This document shows positions 47,538-58,242 of a DNA stretch of 64,000 nucleotides, piece by piece. The notes beneath the pieces were generated by a model. That model saw nothing but the letters and a program-made list of their open reading frames with translations, searched no databases and was not told where the DNA came from. Numbering within the stretch: position 1 is the stretch's first letter; the number at the start of each line of letters is the position of its first letter. The position numbers were made by a program, and so were the translations under genes. Where the stretch lies: positions 15,240,706 to 15,304,705 of the forward strand of contig OW386288.2 in assembly GCA_936432065.2 (NCBI GenBank), written 5' to 3'. This stretch comes from Rutpela maculata. Lineage: Eukaryota > Arthropoda > Insecta > Coleoptera > Cerambycidae.

Positions 47538-49833
47538 CCCAAGTAGCACAGAATTCTTTAAGATATCTTTAAGAAGTTCTATTTACTGCCCGCGAGGATA
47601 TCTTGTATTTATGTACTCTAGTCCTTCCGAAATCAAAATGAGAAATCTTTGTATGTGCTCAACTTTTATGCACTGGGGCAGTGGCGGCTGGTGAAATTTC
47701 AATATTTTTTTTCTCGTCTATGGCGCATGGGACCCATACGAAATTTGGGAAATAACATCTAGAGAAGCACTTCTCTAATGACCCCTAAAAAATTTTGAAA
47801 AAGCAGTTTGCGAAAAAATTTTTGAAAATTCGTTAGCCTCCCCTGGGTCTAGGAGCTCCTGTCTATTTTTATTTTTTTTTGTCATATGCATTTGACTTTT
47901 CATAAAAATACAACAACAGATTTTAGAGTTTATGAAAATATTTTCATTACTAACTGAAATACAATGAACTGAAATTTTGTAATTTACAATTTAACAAATT
48001 ACAATATTTCAATTCGTTGTATCTCAGTTAGTAATGAAAATATTTTCATAAACTCCAAAATCTGTTGTTGTATTTTTATGAAAAGTCAAATGCATATGAC
48101 AAAAAAAAATAAAAATAAACAGGAGCTCCTAGACCCAGGGGAGGCTAACGAATTTTCAAAAATTTTTTCGCAAACTGCTTTTTCAAAATTTTGTAGGGGT
48201 CACTAGAGAAGTGCTTCTCTAGATGTTATTTCCCAAATTTCGTATGGGTCCCATGCGCCATAGACGAGAAAAAAAATATTGAAATTTCACCAGCCGCCGC
48301 TGCACTGGGGAAATGTAAACTGGGCATTATATAGGAATTTCAACTTTTGTTAACCCACAGACATCTACTAGAAGTTCTAAAAACTATAAAATATTATAGA
48401 AATCAAATAAAGTATTGAAAGGGAAATAGTATTATTATCCTTAACAGAATACTTGTAGACATCTTTTAGAAGTTCTAAAAGGGAATTACCATACAGCTCA
48501 ATTTTCTATGTATTACAGAGATCAAATAAAGTATTAAAATGGAAATATTATTATTATCGCTAATAGAACACCTATAGAAATCGCAAGAAGAAATTCTTTT
48601 AATGCATGAAATTTGTTTGCTTACCACGTAGTTTGTTACAGAAATCACGTACAAACCACTGACGATAATCAGTCATGGATTCCCAAGTAGCACAGAATTC
48701 TTTAAGATATCTTTAAGAAGTTCTATTTACTGCCCGCGAGGATATCTTGTATTTATGTACTCTAGAAGTCCTTCCGAAATCAAATTGAGAAATATTTATA
48801 TGTGCTCAACTTTTATGCACTGGGGAAATGTAAACTGGGCATTATATAGGAATTTCAACTTTTGTTAACCCACAGACATCTACTAGAAGTTCTAAAAGGG
48901 AATTACCATACAGCTCAATTTTCTAAGTATTATAGAAATCAAATAAAGTATTAAAAGGGAAATAGTATTATTATCCTTAACAGAATACGTGTAGACATCT
49001 GCTAGAAGTTCTAAAAGGGAATTACCATACTGCTCAATTTTCTATGTATTACAGAGATCAAATAAAGTATTGAAATGGAAATATTATTACTATCGGTAAT
49101 AGAACACCTATAGAAATCGCAAGAAAAAATTCTTTTAATGCATAGAATTTGTTTGTTTACCACGTAGTTTGTTACAGAAATTATTCCTAGATGACGCCAC
49201 GTACAAACCACTGACGATAATCAGTCATGATTTATCTTATACTCATGAATTTATAGAACATTAATAACATTACTGCAACGTTCAAATTCTCTCAGGGATC
49301 ATTGATTTATTTGGATGAATCTTATAACGATCTCTAATCTTTGGTTTGGTTTGGGCCTGATGTCTCCTCATACTGAGATTTTGATTAACCAACATTTTAC
49401 CAGCTGCCGCTGGCAATTCTATAAGAAGTGTGTGTGTTGGTACATCTAATAGAAATCCTATAAAGATGTTTTCAGTACCGTTTATATTGATAAGCGATAA
49501 AATACCCGAAAGATTACTACAGGAATTAAATCTGTTTGCAGGATCTATGCGTACATCTAACAGACTTCCTATAAAGATGTCCTCGGGACCATTTATATTG
49601 GCAAGCGATAAGATATCCTAAAGATTACTATGGGAATTCTATATGTATGCAAAAGGCTGCTCACAGGATTCTATACTAATAGCTTTTTTCGATTACCATG
49701 GGAAGTACTATTTAATACTGATATGCTGACATTTGCCCATCTTAGGGAACTCTTACAGACCTCTAGAAGATATTTACTAATTCCTAAATTTTTATCCTTG
49801 GGATATCTTGAGGAATTAATTGTGCTACTTGGG
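47538..49833. mobile_element. Tandemly duplicated CCC-N4-AGCACA element
   Basis: Left ends CCCAAGTAGCACAGAATTC at 47538 and again at 48682; one right end (inverse of CCCAAGTAGCACAATTAATT) at 49833. Unit 1 and unit 2 are close copies; without the hAT foldback (47679-48302) the period is about 512 bp. Internal subrepeats contain CATCTACTAGAAGTTCTA and ATTATTATC. A separate pair of ~115-bp repeats lies at 49438-49660. The internal words AGATATC and TAGAAGTTCTA replace the GAATATTC and GGACGTCC of its relatives. Confidence 0.7.
47679..48302. mobile_element. hAT-like foldback, TSD CACTGGGG
   Basis: Ends CAGTGGCGGCTGGTGAAATT and (inverted) CAGCGGCGGCTGGTGAAATT. Arms of about 300 bp pair nearly perfectly around 47990. 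The TSD CACTGGGG is at 47671-47678 and 48303-48310, and the paralogous empty site with a single CACTGGGG is at 48818-48825. Non-coding. Confidence 0.95.
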
Positions 49834-49898
49834 TTATCTTATACTCACGAATTTATAGAACATTAATAACATTACTGCAACGTTCAAATTCTCTCAGG

Positions 49899-50556
49899 CA
49901 GGGCATTTTTTAACATACATGTTATGTATCCAAATGGATATGCAGTATTTTAAACTGGATACGGTGTAAAACCAAAATGGATTAGTAAGCGTAAAATAAT
50001 AGCAAAGAAAATCAATCTAATCAATGTAAGCTAGACTTAAAATTTATTTAAATTTCTAACTTTTATAATGCAACATACAAGTACGGGAACAAATAAAATA
50101 TAAAAGAAAAAAAAACAAAATTTTACTCCAAATACAAATCTTACACAGATCTAAGAACACAAATCAAAATTCGAGACGATTGTTCACAGTTTTTTCACTT
50201 CAAGACCTTCTGTGAGCAGTATTAATGTTGTTGCAGTGGGAAAAAATTTAATTTTCATGTGAATATATATCGATATTGGTTCATTATTTAAATTTTTAAT
50301 ATTTTTTTTTACAATTTTTTGACAGTTTATTATGTTATTAACAAAAGTTGACCGAGTCATTTAAAAATTTGCCTCGACAAATGTGTGGGGAATTTAATTA
50401 CCTTTAATTTAAAAAAAAATTATCCCGATCCGATGGATATTAGGGTCTCTAGAGATTTTTGAACAGTAAAATCCGGAATTTCCTCACAGTGAGGCGGTCT
50501 AGGTGGTGCGATGTGTAAATTGGATACAGTGTAAAATATCCTTAAAAAATGCCCTG
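49899..50556. mobile_element. hAT-like MITE, TSD CTCTCAGG
   Basis: Perfect 15-bp TIR CAGGGCATTTTTTAA. CTCTCAGG flanks both sides (49891-49898, 50557-50564). The unoccupied relative CAAATTCTCTCAGGGATCAT lies near 49287-49306. Subterminal TGGATA..GTGTAAAA words are also inverted. Non-coding. Confidence 0.9.
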
Positions 50557-50908
50557 CTCTCAGGTCTCAGGGATCATCGATTTATTTGGATGAATCTTAT
50601 AACGATCTCTAATCTTTGGCAGGCCCCTCCTTGATTAATTAACATTACACAAATTCTTACAATATTATTTTGAATAAGGCCCTGCATCCGGTGTGATTTC
50701 ACACCAGTTGCTCATTGGCTAATGGCATTTTTTGGTGGGGATCGTGAGTTATGAGGCCACCTCATACTCTACAAACCTTGGAAACCTACTGGACAAAACA
50801 ATATTTCAGCAATGTTCTTCGTTCTTAGTAATCTTGGAAATTGTGACATTCTAGCAATTAATGTTTAGTTTGCTGTAACTTTGTTGATGCAATGGCCCTA
50901 ATGTCCAC

Positions 50909-51386
50909 GGGGGTGGATGAAGTAAAAAAATATTTTGAGGTTTTTGGTTCTTGTACACACACTAAATCACAACTGTTTTTCATCCCCTTTAATAATGAGG
51001 TAGGTATAATAAAAGGTGGCTAATGTCAAAAATTTTTTAAGACGTTAGCTTCTCTTGTATATATACTAAATGCCAATTTTATGGACTCTTATACCTGCTT
51101 CATTTACCTATTTATCCCCCATTTAGTCGAATTTACCCCCCAACCTTTCGACGGAATAAAATGAAAATATAATCTAGTTCCAGATCCCGTTAAATTACAT
51201 ATGTGTACCAAATTTCAAGTCAATATCTTAAATGGTTCCAGAGTAATCGTGCGCACAAAAGAAATTACAGATAAACCGACAGACAGAGTTTTTTTTGCTC
51301 AAACTTAAAATCTCGACGTTGAATGACATTCTAAGCCTATTTGAACAATACAAATTTTCAATTTTTCTTTTGTCGTTACTATACTT
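50909..51386 (+). mobile_element. HINE-like repeat, copy 3 (truncated)
   Basis: Begins inside the C-rich middle (GGGTGGATGAAGTAAAAAAA) and runs to TGTCGTTACTATACTT, lacking both the outer start and the terminal hairpin. The microsatellite is reduced to a few GACA units. Confidence 0.65.
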
Positions 51387-51399
51387 AAGTAAAGTAAGA

Positions 51400-51509
51400 A
51401 GTAAAATTACGTCACCAATACGTCACATCGATGTCTCGATATGACGTCATAATTTCGTCACAATATGACGTTACTGAGACGTAATTTTTTCGTGGTCTGC
51501 TGCCTGGGT
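51400..51509. repeat. CCC-family terminus with GACGT words
   Basis: Ends (inverted) CCCAGGCAGCAGACCACG at 51492-51509 and contains repeated ACGTCA/TGACGTCAT words. The terminus is close to the CCC-N4-AGCACA pattern. The left end is not present because it abuts the truncated HINE copy. Confidence 0.45.
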
Positions 51510-51528
51510 TGGTACTTTGTCTGTACTT

Positions 51529-51750
51529 GATAATCAGCGTTACCACATTTGGTAGATTTTTATTTCTTTTTAGTAGAATTTTAAGGGTTTTTTTAAAGTT
51601 TGGTAGGTAAAATTTGCTGGTAGATTTCTGATAATAATTATCAGAAATCTGCAAGCAAATTTTACCTACCAAACTTTACAAAAATCCTTAAAATTCTACT
51701 AAAAAGAAATAAAAATCTACCAAATGTGGTAACGCTGTTGATAATCGTCA
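51529..51750. repeat. Near-perfect 220-bp palindrome
   Basis: AGCGTTACCACATTTGGTAG, then TTTTTATTTCTTTTTAGTAG and so on to CAGAAATCT is repeated inverted with only a few mismatches around 51638. Likely a recent foldback MITE. The 86-codon minus frame here is incidental. Confidence 0.85.
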
Positions 51751-52817
51751 CTTTTTGACACATAAATTAATTTTTTTCTACTTTTTGCGTAAAGTGGTCA
51801 CTTTTGATTGGAACACTCTGTATCTGATTACATTTTTAGATTCTCATGATTTTCTGAATCAGGCGCGGATTTATGTGGGGGGGGGGGGAGTAACGGGGTA
51901 GTACCAAGATGTTTCCATATGCAAAAATTGAGTTTAATCCAAAAACCATATTAGAAAGATTTTTGTTTACTGATAATCATAAATTAATCACATTATTTAG
52001 AAAAAAGTAAAAACATCTAATTATAATCATTTTATTAATCATAATAGCACAACACACCTGAAATCACTAATCATACACATTGATGCAATCAAAATCATTT
52101 CATGAACGCTTTCCTTACCGAAATAAATGGTGTAATTACTGTACACATTCTCAAACATGATTGTCTCGGATACTAATAATGTCGTTCTCCTACAATCAAT
52201 GAACTCCCTACAATCTACGTCAAATACGACGGTTCTGATTTAATGCTCTGAAGTATAGGCAACTCAAAATACAAGCAGTGGCATGCATTTCAACCAACGT
52301 GTATGTATGGTTGTATGGTCGAATACAATGTAGTGATGGTAAGACCCGGCTCATTTGAGTGAACCGGGTCTTACCAGGTCAATCACTCAAATGACCCGTT
52401 CACGAAGATTCGTTCATATGACCCGGTGGGTACATGGTCATTGAATAGAGAGAGACGCAGTTCGCGATGAGATCCATTTCGAAACAACTTAATCCTTCAT
52501 TCCCGTTCAGCGGCGGGTCCTTTGATGTCTTTTCTTTTGTATTAAGCACTTTCCGCCGAAAATAATTTAGTGTGAGTAGCGCGGAACTTATATTTTTTTG
52601 AATAAATCAGTAAGAGGTACCGACACTATTTAAAGTCAACATTATCAATTTCCTAGTTTATAAATTATGACTGCATTTCATCTCCCTGAATTATGAAACA
52701 TTTTGAAAATAATAATATATTTTCTACAAATTCAAGACCTAAACACGAAACCGAAAGTTTAATAATCAATAATTAATTATGTTTAGACAAGTTGATTTGA
52801 ATTGAGTTCATTCTGTT

Positions 52818-53402
52818 AGTTCCACTGAACTCTTCTATATAAATGGAAGGTCAATATCCATACCAATTTTTACGCCAAATTGAACCTCGCGCAAGTATGG
52901 CGACCATAAGGAGGAGCGCAATCGCACTACAAAATACGTCAGAGCCGATCTTATTGTTACTGCAACTGTATAAAACCCGGGACTTTGCCCCGATTCTTGC
53001 AACACAGTACCATACAAGATTGCACCATATTGTCTTAATTAACTTTGTTTATAACAGTCACAAAATATTACACAAAATAATCAGTTTACAACAATTTTAC
53101 ACAAACGACAGAATAAACAAAGAATAAAATGGTGACACCGACTCTGGAAATTTCATCTAATCCAAGACTTACGCTACAGAATCTATGGAAAAGAAATAAA
53201 ACACAGAATAGCGTCAGCCTGGCATCGGCGCGTAACTCCCGTAGACAGCCGTTTGGTTCAAGCACAGACATTAATTTCTCTACTGCGTCGACGCATGGCT
53301 TATAGTTTTTGAATTCGTTACCACTTAATCTGTGCCGTAATTGCCGCATTTTGTTCACGCGCATATACCTATACTGCCCTTCCATTTATATAGTAGAGTT
53401 CA
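52818..53402. mobile_element. TIR element with TATA-like motifs and divergent short frames
   Basis: CCACTGAACTCTTCTATATA followed by AATGGAAGG is mirrored at 53372-53402. Both TIRs place an ATG shortly after CTATATAAATGG, so frames of 94 and 99 codons start MEGQY and point inward. The minus frame contains MRQLRHRLSGNEFKNYKPCV and ELRADARLT, which look more protein-like than random AT-rich text; I do not recognise them. Confidence 0.5.
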
Positions 53403-53544
53403 GTGGTTAGTTCTCGTTCGTCGCGCACCGATCGTGAATATCTTAGTAGAAAATTAAGGAAACACTATCCGTGTTCGGTCAGATCATATGAACGATAGGG
53501 TCACGGAGAGTGATCGATTCGTTCACGGGTCTTTTGGAAGATCC

Positions 53545-53989
53545 TAGTGATGCGACATCGAACCGAAAGTTATCGATATTTCATATCGATGGTAACATCG
53601 AATAGACTTATCGATATATGATATTTATCGGGTGAAAAACATCGATATTGTAAATTATCGATATTTTTTTAAAGTTTTTGATAAGCGGAGGGGGGGGGGG
53701 GTCCCTGATCCAAATTTTTCTTTTGATGGACGAGGGGCAAGGGAGATTCTCCTCGTTACAAATTTTTTGACGAGCTGGGCAAAGCGAATCCTAACAAACA
53801 GGTGTACGACAACCCAAATGATTCAGATTTGCTCTATTTTTTTATTATAAAATACTGTCCGATATTTTTTGCTACTACATCAATATTTCATCGATGTTTA
53901 AAAATGTAACTTATCAATGTAAAAATATCGGATATCGTACATCGCAATATCGATGTTTTCGATACATCGATATATATCGCGCATCACTA
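53545..53989. mobile_element. Nested hAT-like element, TSD GAAGATCC
   Basis: Ends TAGTGATGCGACATCGAACC and (inverted) TAGTGATGCGCGATATATAT. GAAGATCC lies at 53537-53544 and 53990-53997. ATCGAT/TATCGATA words crowd both ends. It sits in the right end of the outer hAT-like element. Confidence 0.9.
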
Positions 53990-54045
53990 GAAGATCCGTT
54001 CATTGTGAACGGGTCGTTCATGAACGACACATCACTAATACAATG

Positions 54046-54773
54046 CATAGTGCCCATCAGTGAGATTTGGCCCTAAAGAGATCACTTTGTTATATTTATG
54101 TAAAAGAAATCTCATAAATATGAATTAAAATGTGTCAGTTGTACAAAAAAGAATATTTCTAGACCTGCTGCAAAAAAAATTCTAATGAGTATCGAATTCA
54201 AGGGCCGCTTTTATGCAGTAGCAGTTTCATAACTTGAACAGTCTCAGGGATTTATTCTTAAAAAAGAACAATCCATTAATGTCAAATAACCCGTACTTAC
54301 AAAATATTCGAATCGTTTCCAATAGCTTAACATATTCTTTGCTTCTTCATCTGCATGAATAAGTGAACAGCTTATAGTTTTCTGTAGTTTGAATTTCAGA
54401 AATTTTCAGTCTTGTTTCAAGCTCTCTAATCTTACAAGATCACTTTGTCTTTGTGAAACTACCAGCACCAGTTAGTTCTACTTACTTGATTATATTTTGA
54501 CATTTGAGTGTTACATAACCACAAAGTTCATGAAACCTCAATTAGAAGTAACATTTACCTGTGGGACTCCAAACAAGAGGCAAATTAACATGTCTGGCGT
54601 CACAATACAAGGCCAAGTCGCACGGTTATTGAATCGAACAATTAGTATCCGATGACTCTGGCTGGGCGACTCTGGTGGGTCTTAATGAAAAGAAAGTTAT
54701 CAACTAGACAGAAATGCACCAATGAGACGTAATAAAACAGAGTTATAACGGAAATTCTAAATTCTTTGCAAAA
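54046..54773. other. Region upstream of RRM1
   Basis: No repeat boundary or gene recognised; likely upstream regulatory DNA of RRM1. Confidence 0.4.
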
Positions 54774-54820
54774 TTGGCGGGATTTTGTAGACAGACTGCT
54801 ATTCACGCTGAAGTTCCCGC
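54774..54820 (+). promoter_or_regulatory. Two E2F-like sites upstream of RRM1
   Basis: TTGGCGGGA (54774-54782) and TTCCCGC (54814-54820) match E2F/DP core sites in both orientations, 84-130 bp before the start codon. Ribonucleotide reductase genes are established E2F targets at G1/S, so the placement is biologically sensible. The transcription start was not determined. Confidence 0.65.
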
Positions 54821-54903
54821 TTATTTTATTACTTTTGTATTGTGTTGTGTCCTGTGACATAGTTCGCTGTAGATATAAAAATAAATATACAATACTGTTC
54901 AAA

Positions 54904-55346
54904 ATGGTGAGTGGTCAAGAACCGAATAATGTTAAGATGTACGTCGTAAAAAGGGGTAAGAATAAATGTAAATTTATTTTAGGTTAAATTTTATTGAAAT
55001 ACATTTTTTACAGACGGCCGAAAAGAAAAAGTTTACATAGACAAAATTACCTATCGTATTACCAAGTTATGTTACGGGCTGAATATGGATTTTGTGGACC
55101 CGGTAAATATTAAATAGTTAATGCCAAGATGATTTTTCATCGTGCAACAATTCCACAATTTTTTTCAGGTGGCCATTACAATAAAAGTGGTCAGGGGTCT
55201 CTACCCAGGAGTAACGACAGTGGAATTAGACACTTTGGCTGCCGAAACAGCTGCGATGATGACCATAGACCACCCTGATTACGCTATGTTGGCTGCCCGT
55301 ATCGCAGTTTCGAATTTGCACAAAGAAACCAAAAAGGAGTTCAGTG
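54904..55346 (+). CDS. RRM1 (RnrL): Ribonucleoside-diphosphate reductase large subunit, exons 1-3
   Basis: Class I ribonucleotide reductase large chain, which reduces ribonucleoside diphosphates to dNDPs in the cytosol. Exon 1 is 54904-54955, exon 2 is 55014-55102, exon 3 is 55169-55346, all with GT-AG introns (58 and 66 bp). Exon 3 ends in phase 1 before GTACGT. The three encode about 106 residues: YVVKRDGRKEKV, KLCYGLNMDFVDP, PGVTTVELDTLAAETAA, HPDYAMLAARIAVSNLHKET. This is the N-terminal ATP-cone (allosteric activity site). The start has context CAAAATGG; a second Met (residue 12) aligns with the usual mammalian start, so an 11-residue extension is possible. The next exons (catalytic barrel, about 700 residues) are not in the window, so intron 3 exceeds 8.6 kb. 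Confidence 0.95.
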
Positions 55347-55995
55347 GTACGTAAAACAAATTACTCATCACAACGCAAGGCTTTATCGGAACAAAGCCCG
55401 TTTTGAGTTTTAAAAGATTGCACAATATAGCCTAAACATCAGTAATTTCACATCATTCAATTTATTTACAATGTAACTGAATGAGAAATTTATGTACCTG
55501 TAGAGATCATACCTACTATCCACTAAACCTAAATCTCCAATGATAATAACAATGTTCAACATAAGGTTATTGGATTTAAAAGTGATTGCTTTTTTGAGAA
55601 ATTAATCCCAAAATTGTCATTTGCTAGTACACTTAAATATAAAACCCAGTAAACATACTGGTTTTTGGGGCGTCTTCTGGGAAAGGCAGGTCTAACTGCC
55701 ACTGAACACCAATCCACTATTTATACTCTATGGCGTAGAGCAGTATAATAAGTATCAAAATGTCTAATGAGAAATCGGAATACGCAAAGCAAGTGTTACT
55801 TAAATGTGAATTGTTTTTGTCTCAATTCTAATCTATTCTTATATATGGTAAAAACTAATTTAAAGTAAGCTAAGCTAAGACTGATTCTGTTTTAAAGACA
55901 ATTCATTCATAAAAAAAATATAGTTTCCAAGGGAAATTATGAGTAGCAAAAATTATTTGTTTTTCCGTTTAAAAAATGCTTACCTAAAATATGTA
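55347..55995 (+). other. Start of RRM1 intron 3
   Basis: Intronic, AT-rich, no element or exon recognised before the mariner-type element. Confidence 0.6.
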
Positions 55996-55997
55996 TA

Positions 55998-58240
55998 CAG
56001 TGTGGCTACAATTTCGTGGACACAAGCCTGTATCTATGATATTACTTGACGGATCGTTTTCTAATTTGGGCAGGCCACATATACCATGGTAGTGCATATT
56101 TAGAACCTAATAGAATACATTTTAATCATAGGCGTGCGTTGCAGGAAATAAATAAAGGGGCAAATTTTTACGATTTTTTATTAGCAAATCGGATAGAAAA
56201 AAATCGATGTCATATTTTTATTTATCACCCTCGAAAACATACCTGAAACAAGTTTCCTCCAAATCCTATGCCGGGTTGCTCAGAAAATAAAGAAATATGT
56301 TTTCTCCCGTATGTAATTTCATGTTAACATTGTGTCCCATTTACTTCTTCTTTATGGCATGCGTACTACAGAAAAAAATAACACACAGAAACATCACATA
56401 AATGTATTAACATAAAAACAATTGACATTAAGAATGCATTTGTGGTAATGATAAATTGTTGAAGGAATTATATGAAATAATGGAATTTTTATTCTTTTCA
56501 TTTGTCATCATAACTTAATTAATTATACTAATGAATTCTTCTAACTTCAACATAACTGCCATCCAATGTGATGCATGCTTCTACTCTTTTTCTAACATGA
56601 CGAATCACTTTTATCTGTTCGTGCCTTGTGATACTTTGACATGCCTCTGTAATTCGTTGCCGCAATTCTTCCACAGTACGAGGCCGATTAACGTATACTT
56701 TATTTTTTATGTTACCCCAAAAATAGAAATCCATCAGGGTGAGATCCGGGGATCTTGGAGGAAACTCATGTAATGGACTACGGGGACCAATCCACTTCTT
56801 GGGAAAATTGGTGTCAAGCCAATTTCTAACCATACGAGAACTATGTGCTGGGGCACCGTCTAACAAAAAGTAAAGGTTTTCGCTCACGTTTAACGGTAAA
56901 TTATCAAGAAAATTCATAATTTCTGTTTCTAGAAAATTCAGAAAATTTTGAGCAGTCAAATTCTGAATAAAAAAAGGTCCAATAATTTGTTGATTTAAAA
57001 TAGCACACCAAACATTCACTTTGAATAAGTATTGATTTTTACTGTTAATTATCCAATGTGGGTTTTCTAACGCCCAGTATCTCATATTTTGGGTGGATCT
57101 TACACCATTTGATGTAAAAGCAGATTCGTCACAATAGATTATATTTTTCAAAAAATCTCTGTTCAAAAATTCACCCTGCATCCAAAGTGCATAATCCAAT
57201 CTTCTTTCAAAATCCCCTTCTAAGAGTGTGTGTAATATTTTAGGCTTAAATGGTTTTGTTATTTTTTTTTTAGACATCTTATTATTTCTTTGTTTAGACT
57301 TAAGTTCAAAGAAGCTTGTCTTATACTTAATTTTGGATTATTACGGAATGCTTGCAAAATTCTGTTTTCATTACAATTATTCCGATTATAATTTGTTGGT
57401 CTTAATATTGCAACGTTTCCAGTTTGATTAAAAATTTGATTAATCTTGGCTATTGTGCTAAAACTTACTGGAGGCCGGTTAGGATGTCGGTCATTAAAAG
57501 TTCTTGCTGCTTCTCTTAATGTTATATTTTCTCCTACAATTCTAATAATCTCAACTTTTTCAGCAAATGATAAACGATTTTCTGGCATTGTATTAGAAAT
57601 CACAATTATTTGAAGTCTAAATTCAACACTAAAATGTAAACTACTTAGCTTATGTGACAATATGACATTTCGACAAATAAAGCCATTCCATGGCACCATT
57701 GGATTTTGCATTATAATTGCAGCAGTAAAGATTGATAAATTATTGTTTTATTATTTTTAGAATTCCCTTTTAATTTGCTCTTACATTGTGTACTAAGTAA
57801 ATTAGTTGCTAAAAAATCTCATGACAATTCTTATGATTAGAGTAAAAAAGCAGCGAGAGTTCTTAATCACCGATATGCTTAACCGTCCTTCTAGTTAGTT
57901 TTAACAGATTATCTAAAAAGGGAATAACGAAAGAAAATTGAAATATTTCTTTATTTTCTAAGCAACCCTGCATAGGATTTGGATGAAACTTGTTTCAGGT
58001 ATGTTTTCGAGGGTGATAAATAAGAATATGACATCGATTTTTTTCTATCCGATTCGCTAATAAAAAATCGTAAAAATTTGCCCCTTTATTTATTTCCTGC
58101 AACGCTCGCCTATGATTAAAATGTATTCTATTAGGTTCTAAATATGCTCTACCATGGTATATGTGGCCTGCCCAAAGAAAACGATCCGTCAATTAATAAC
58201 ATAGATACAGGCTTGTGTCCACGAAATTGTAGCCACACTG
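55998..58240 (-). mobile_element. Near-intact mariner-type transposon in RRM1 intron 3
   Basis: TIRs of about 290 bp starting CAGTGTGGCTACAATTTCGT at both ends, flanked by TA (55996-55997, 58241-58242). 2,243 bp with one transposase gene on the minus strand, antisense to RRM1. The short frames inside each TIR (56046 and 57995) are mirror copies and not genes. The two TIRs differ by only a few bases, which suggests a young insertion. Confidence 0.9.
56528..57588 (-). CDS. Tc1/mariner-type transposase, one frameshift
   Basis: Start MPENRLSFAEKVEIIRIVG at 57588. N-terminal helix-turn-helix region (REAARTFNDRHPNRPPVSFS, STIAKINQIFNQTGNV) typical of the DUF4817-type mariner relatives, then a catalytic core: YCDESAFTSNG (Asp 1), FLLDGAPAHSS (Asp 2), PPRSPDLTLMDFYFWGNIK (Asp 3). 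By manual count about 37 residues separate Asp 2 and Asp 3 of SPDL. The C-terminus ends VEVRRIH at 56528. The two halves (to ..EIIRCLKKK and from MSKKKITK..) are separated only by a one-base change in an A run near 57263-57272; a single extra A gives one frame of about 353 residues. That could be a real mutation or a homopolymer sequencing error. Confidence 0.9.
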
Positions 58241-58242
58241 TA

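Larger units (their letters stand above)
52331..54037. mobile_element. hAT-like element, TSD ATACAATG
   Basis: Ends TAGTGATGGTAAGACCC and (inverted) TAGTGATGTGTCGTTCATGA, with perfect ATACAATG at 52323-52330 and 54038-54045. Subterminal GACCCG/GTTCA words recur. A GGTAAGACCCGG hairpin is just inside the left end. It carries two nested elements (52818-53402, 53545-53989). Confidence 0.9.

Noticed and set aside
56046..58192. Pair of ~65-codon frames starting MTDRFL
   Set aside because: They are mirror-image parts of the long TIRs of the mariner-type element; no independent gene.
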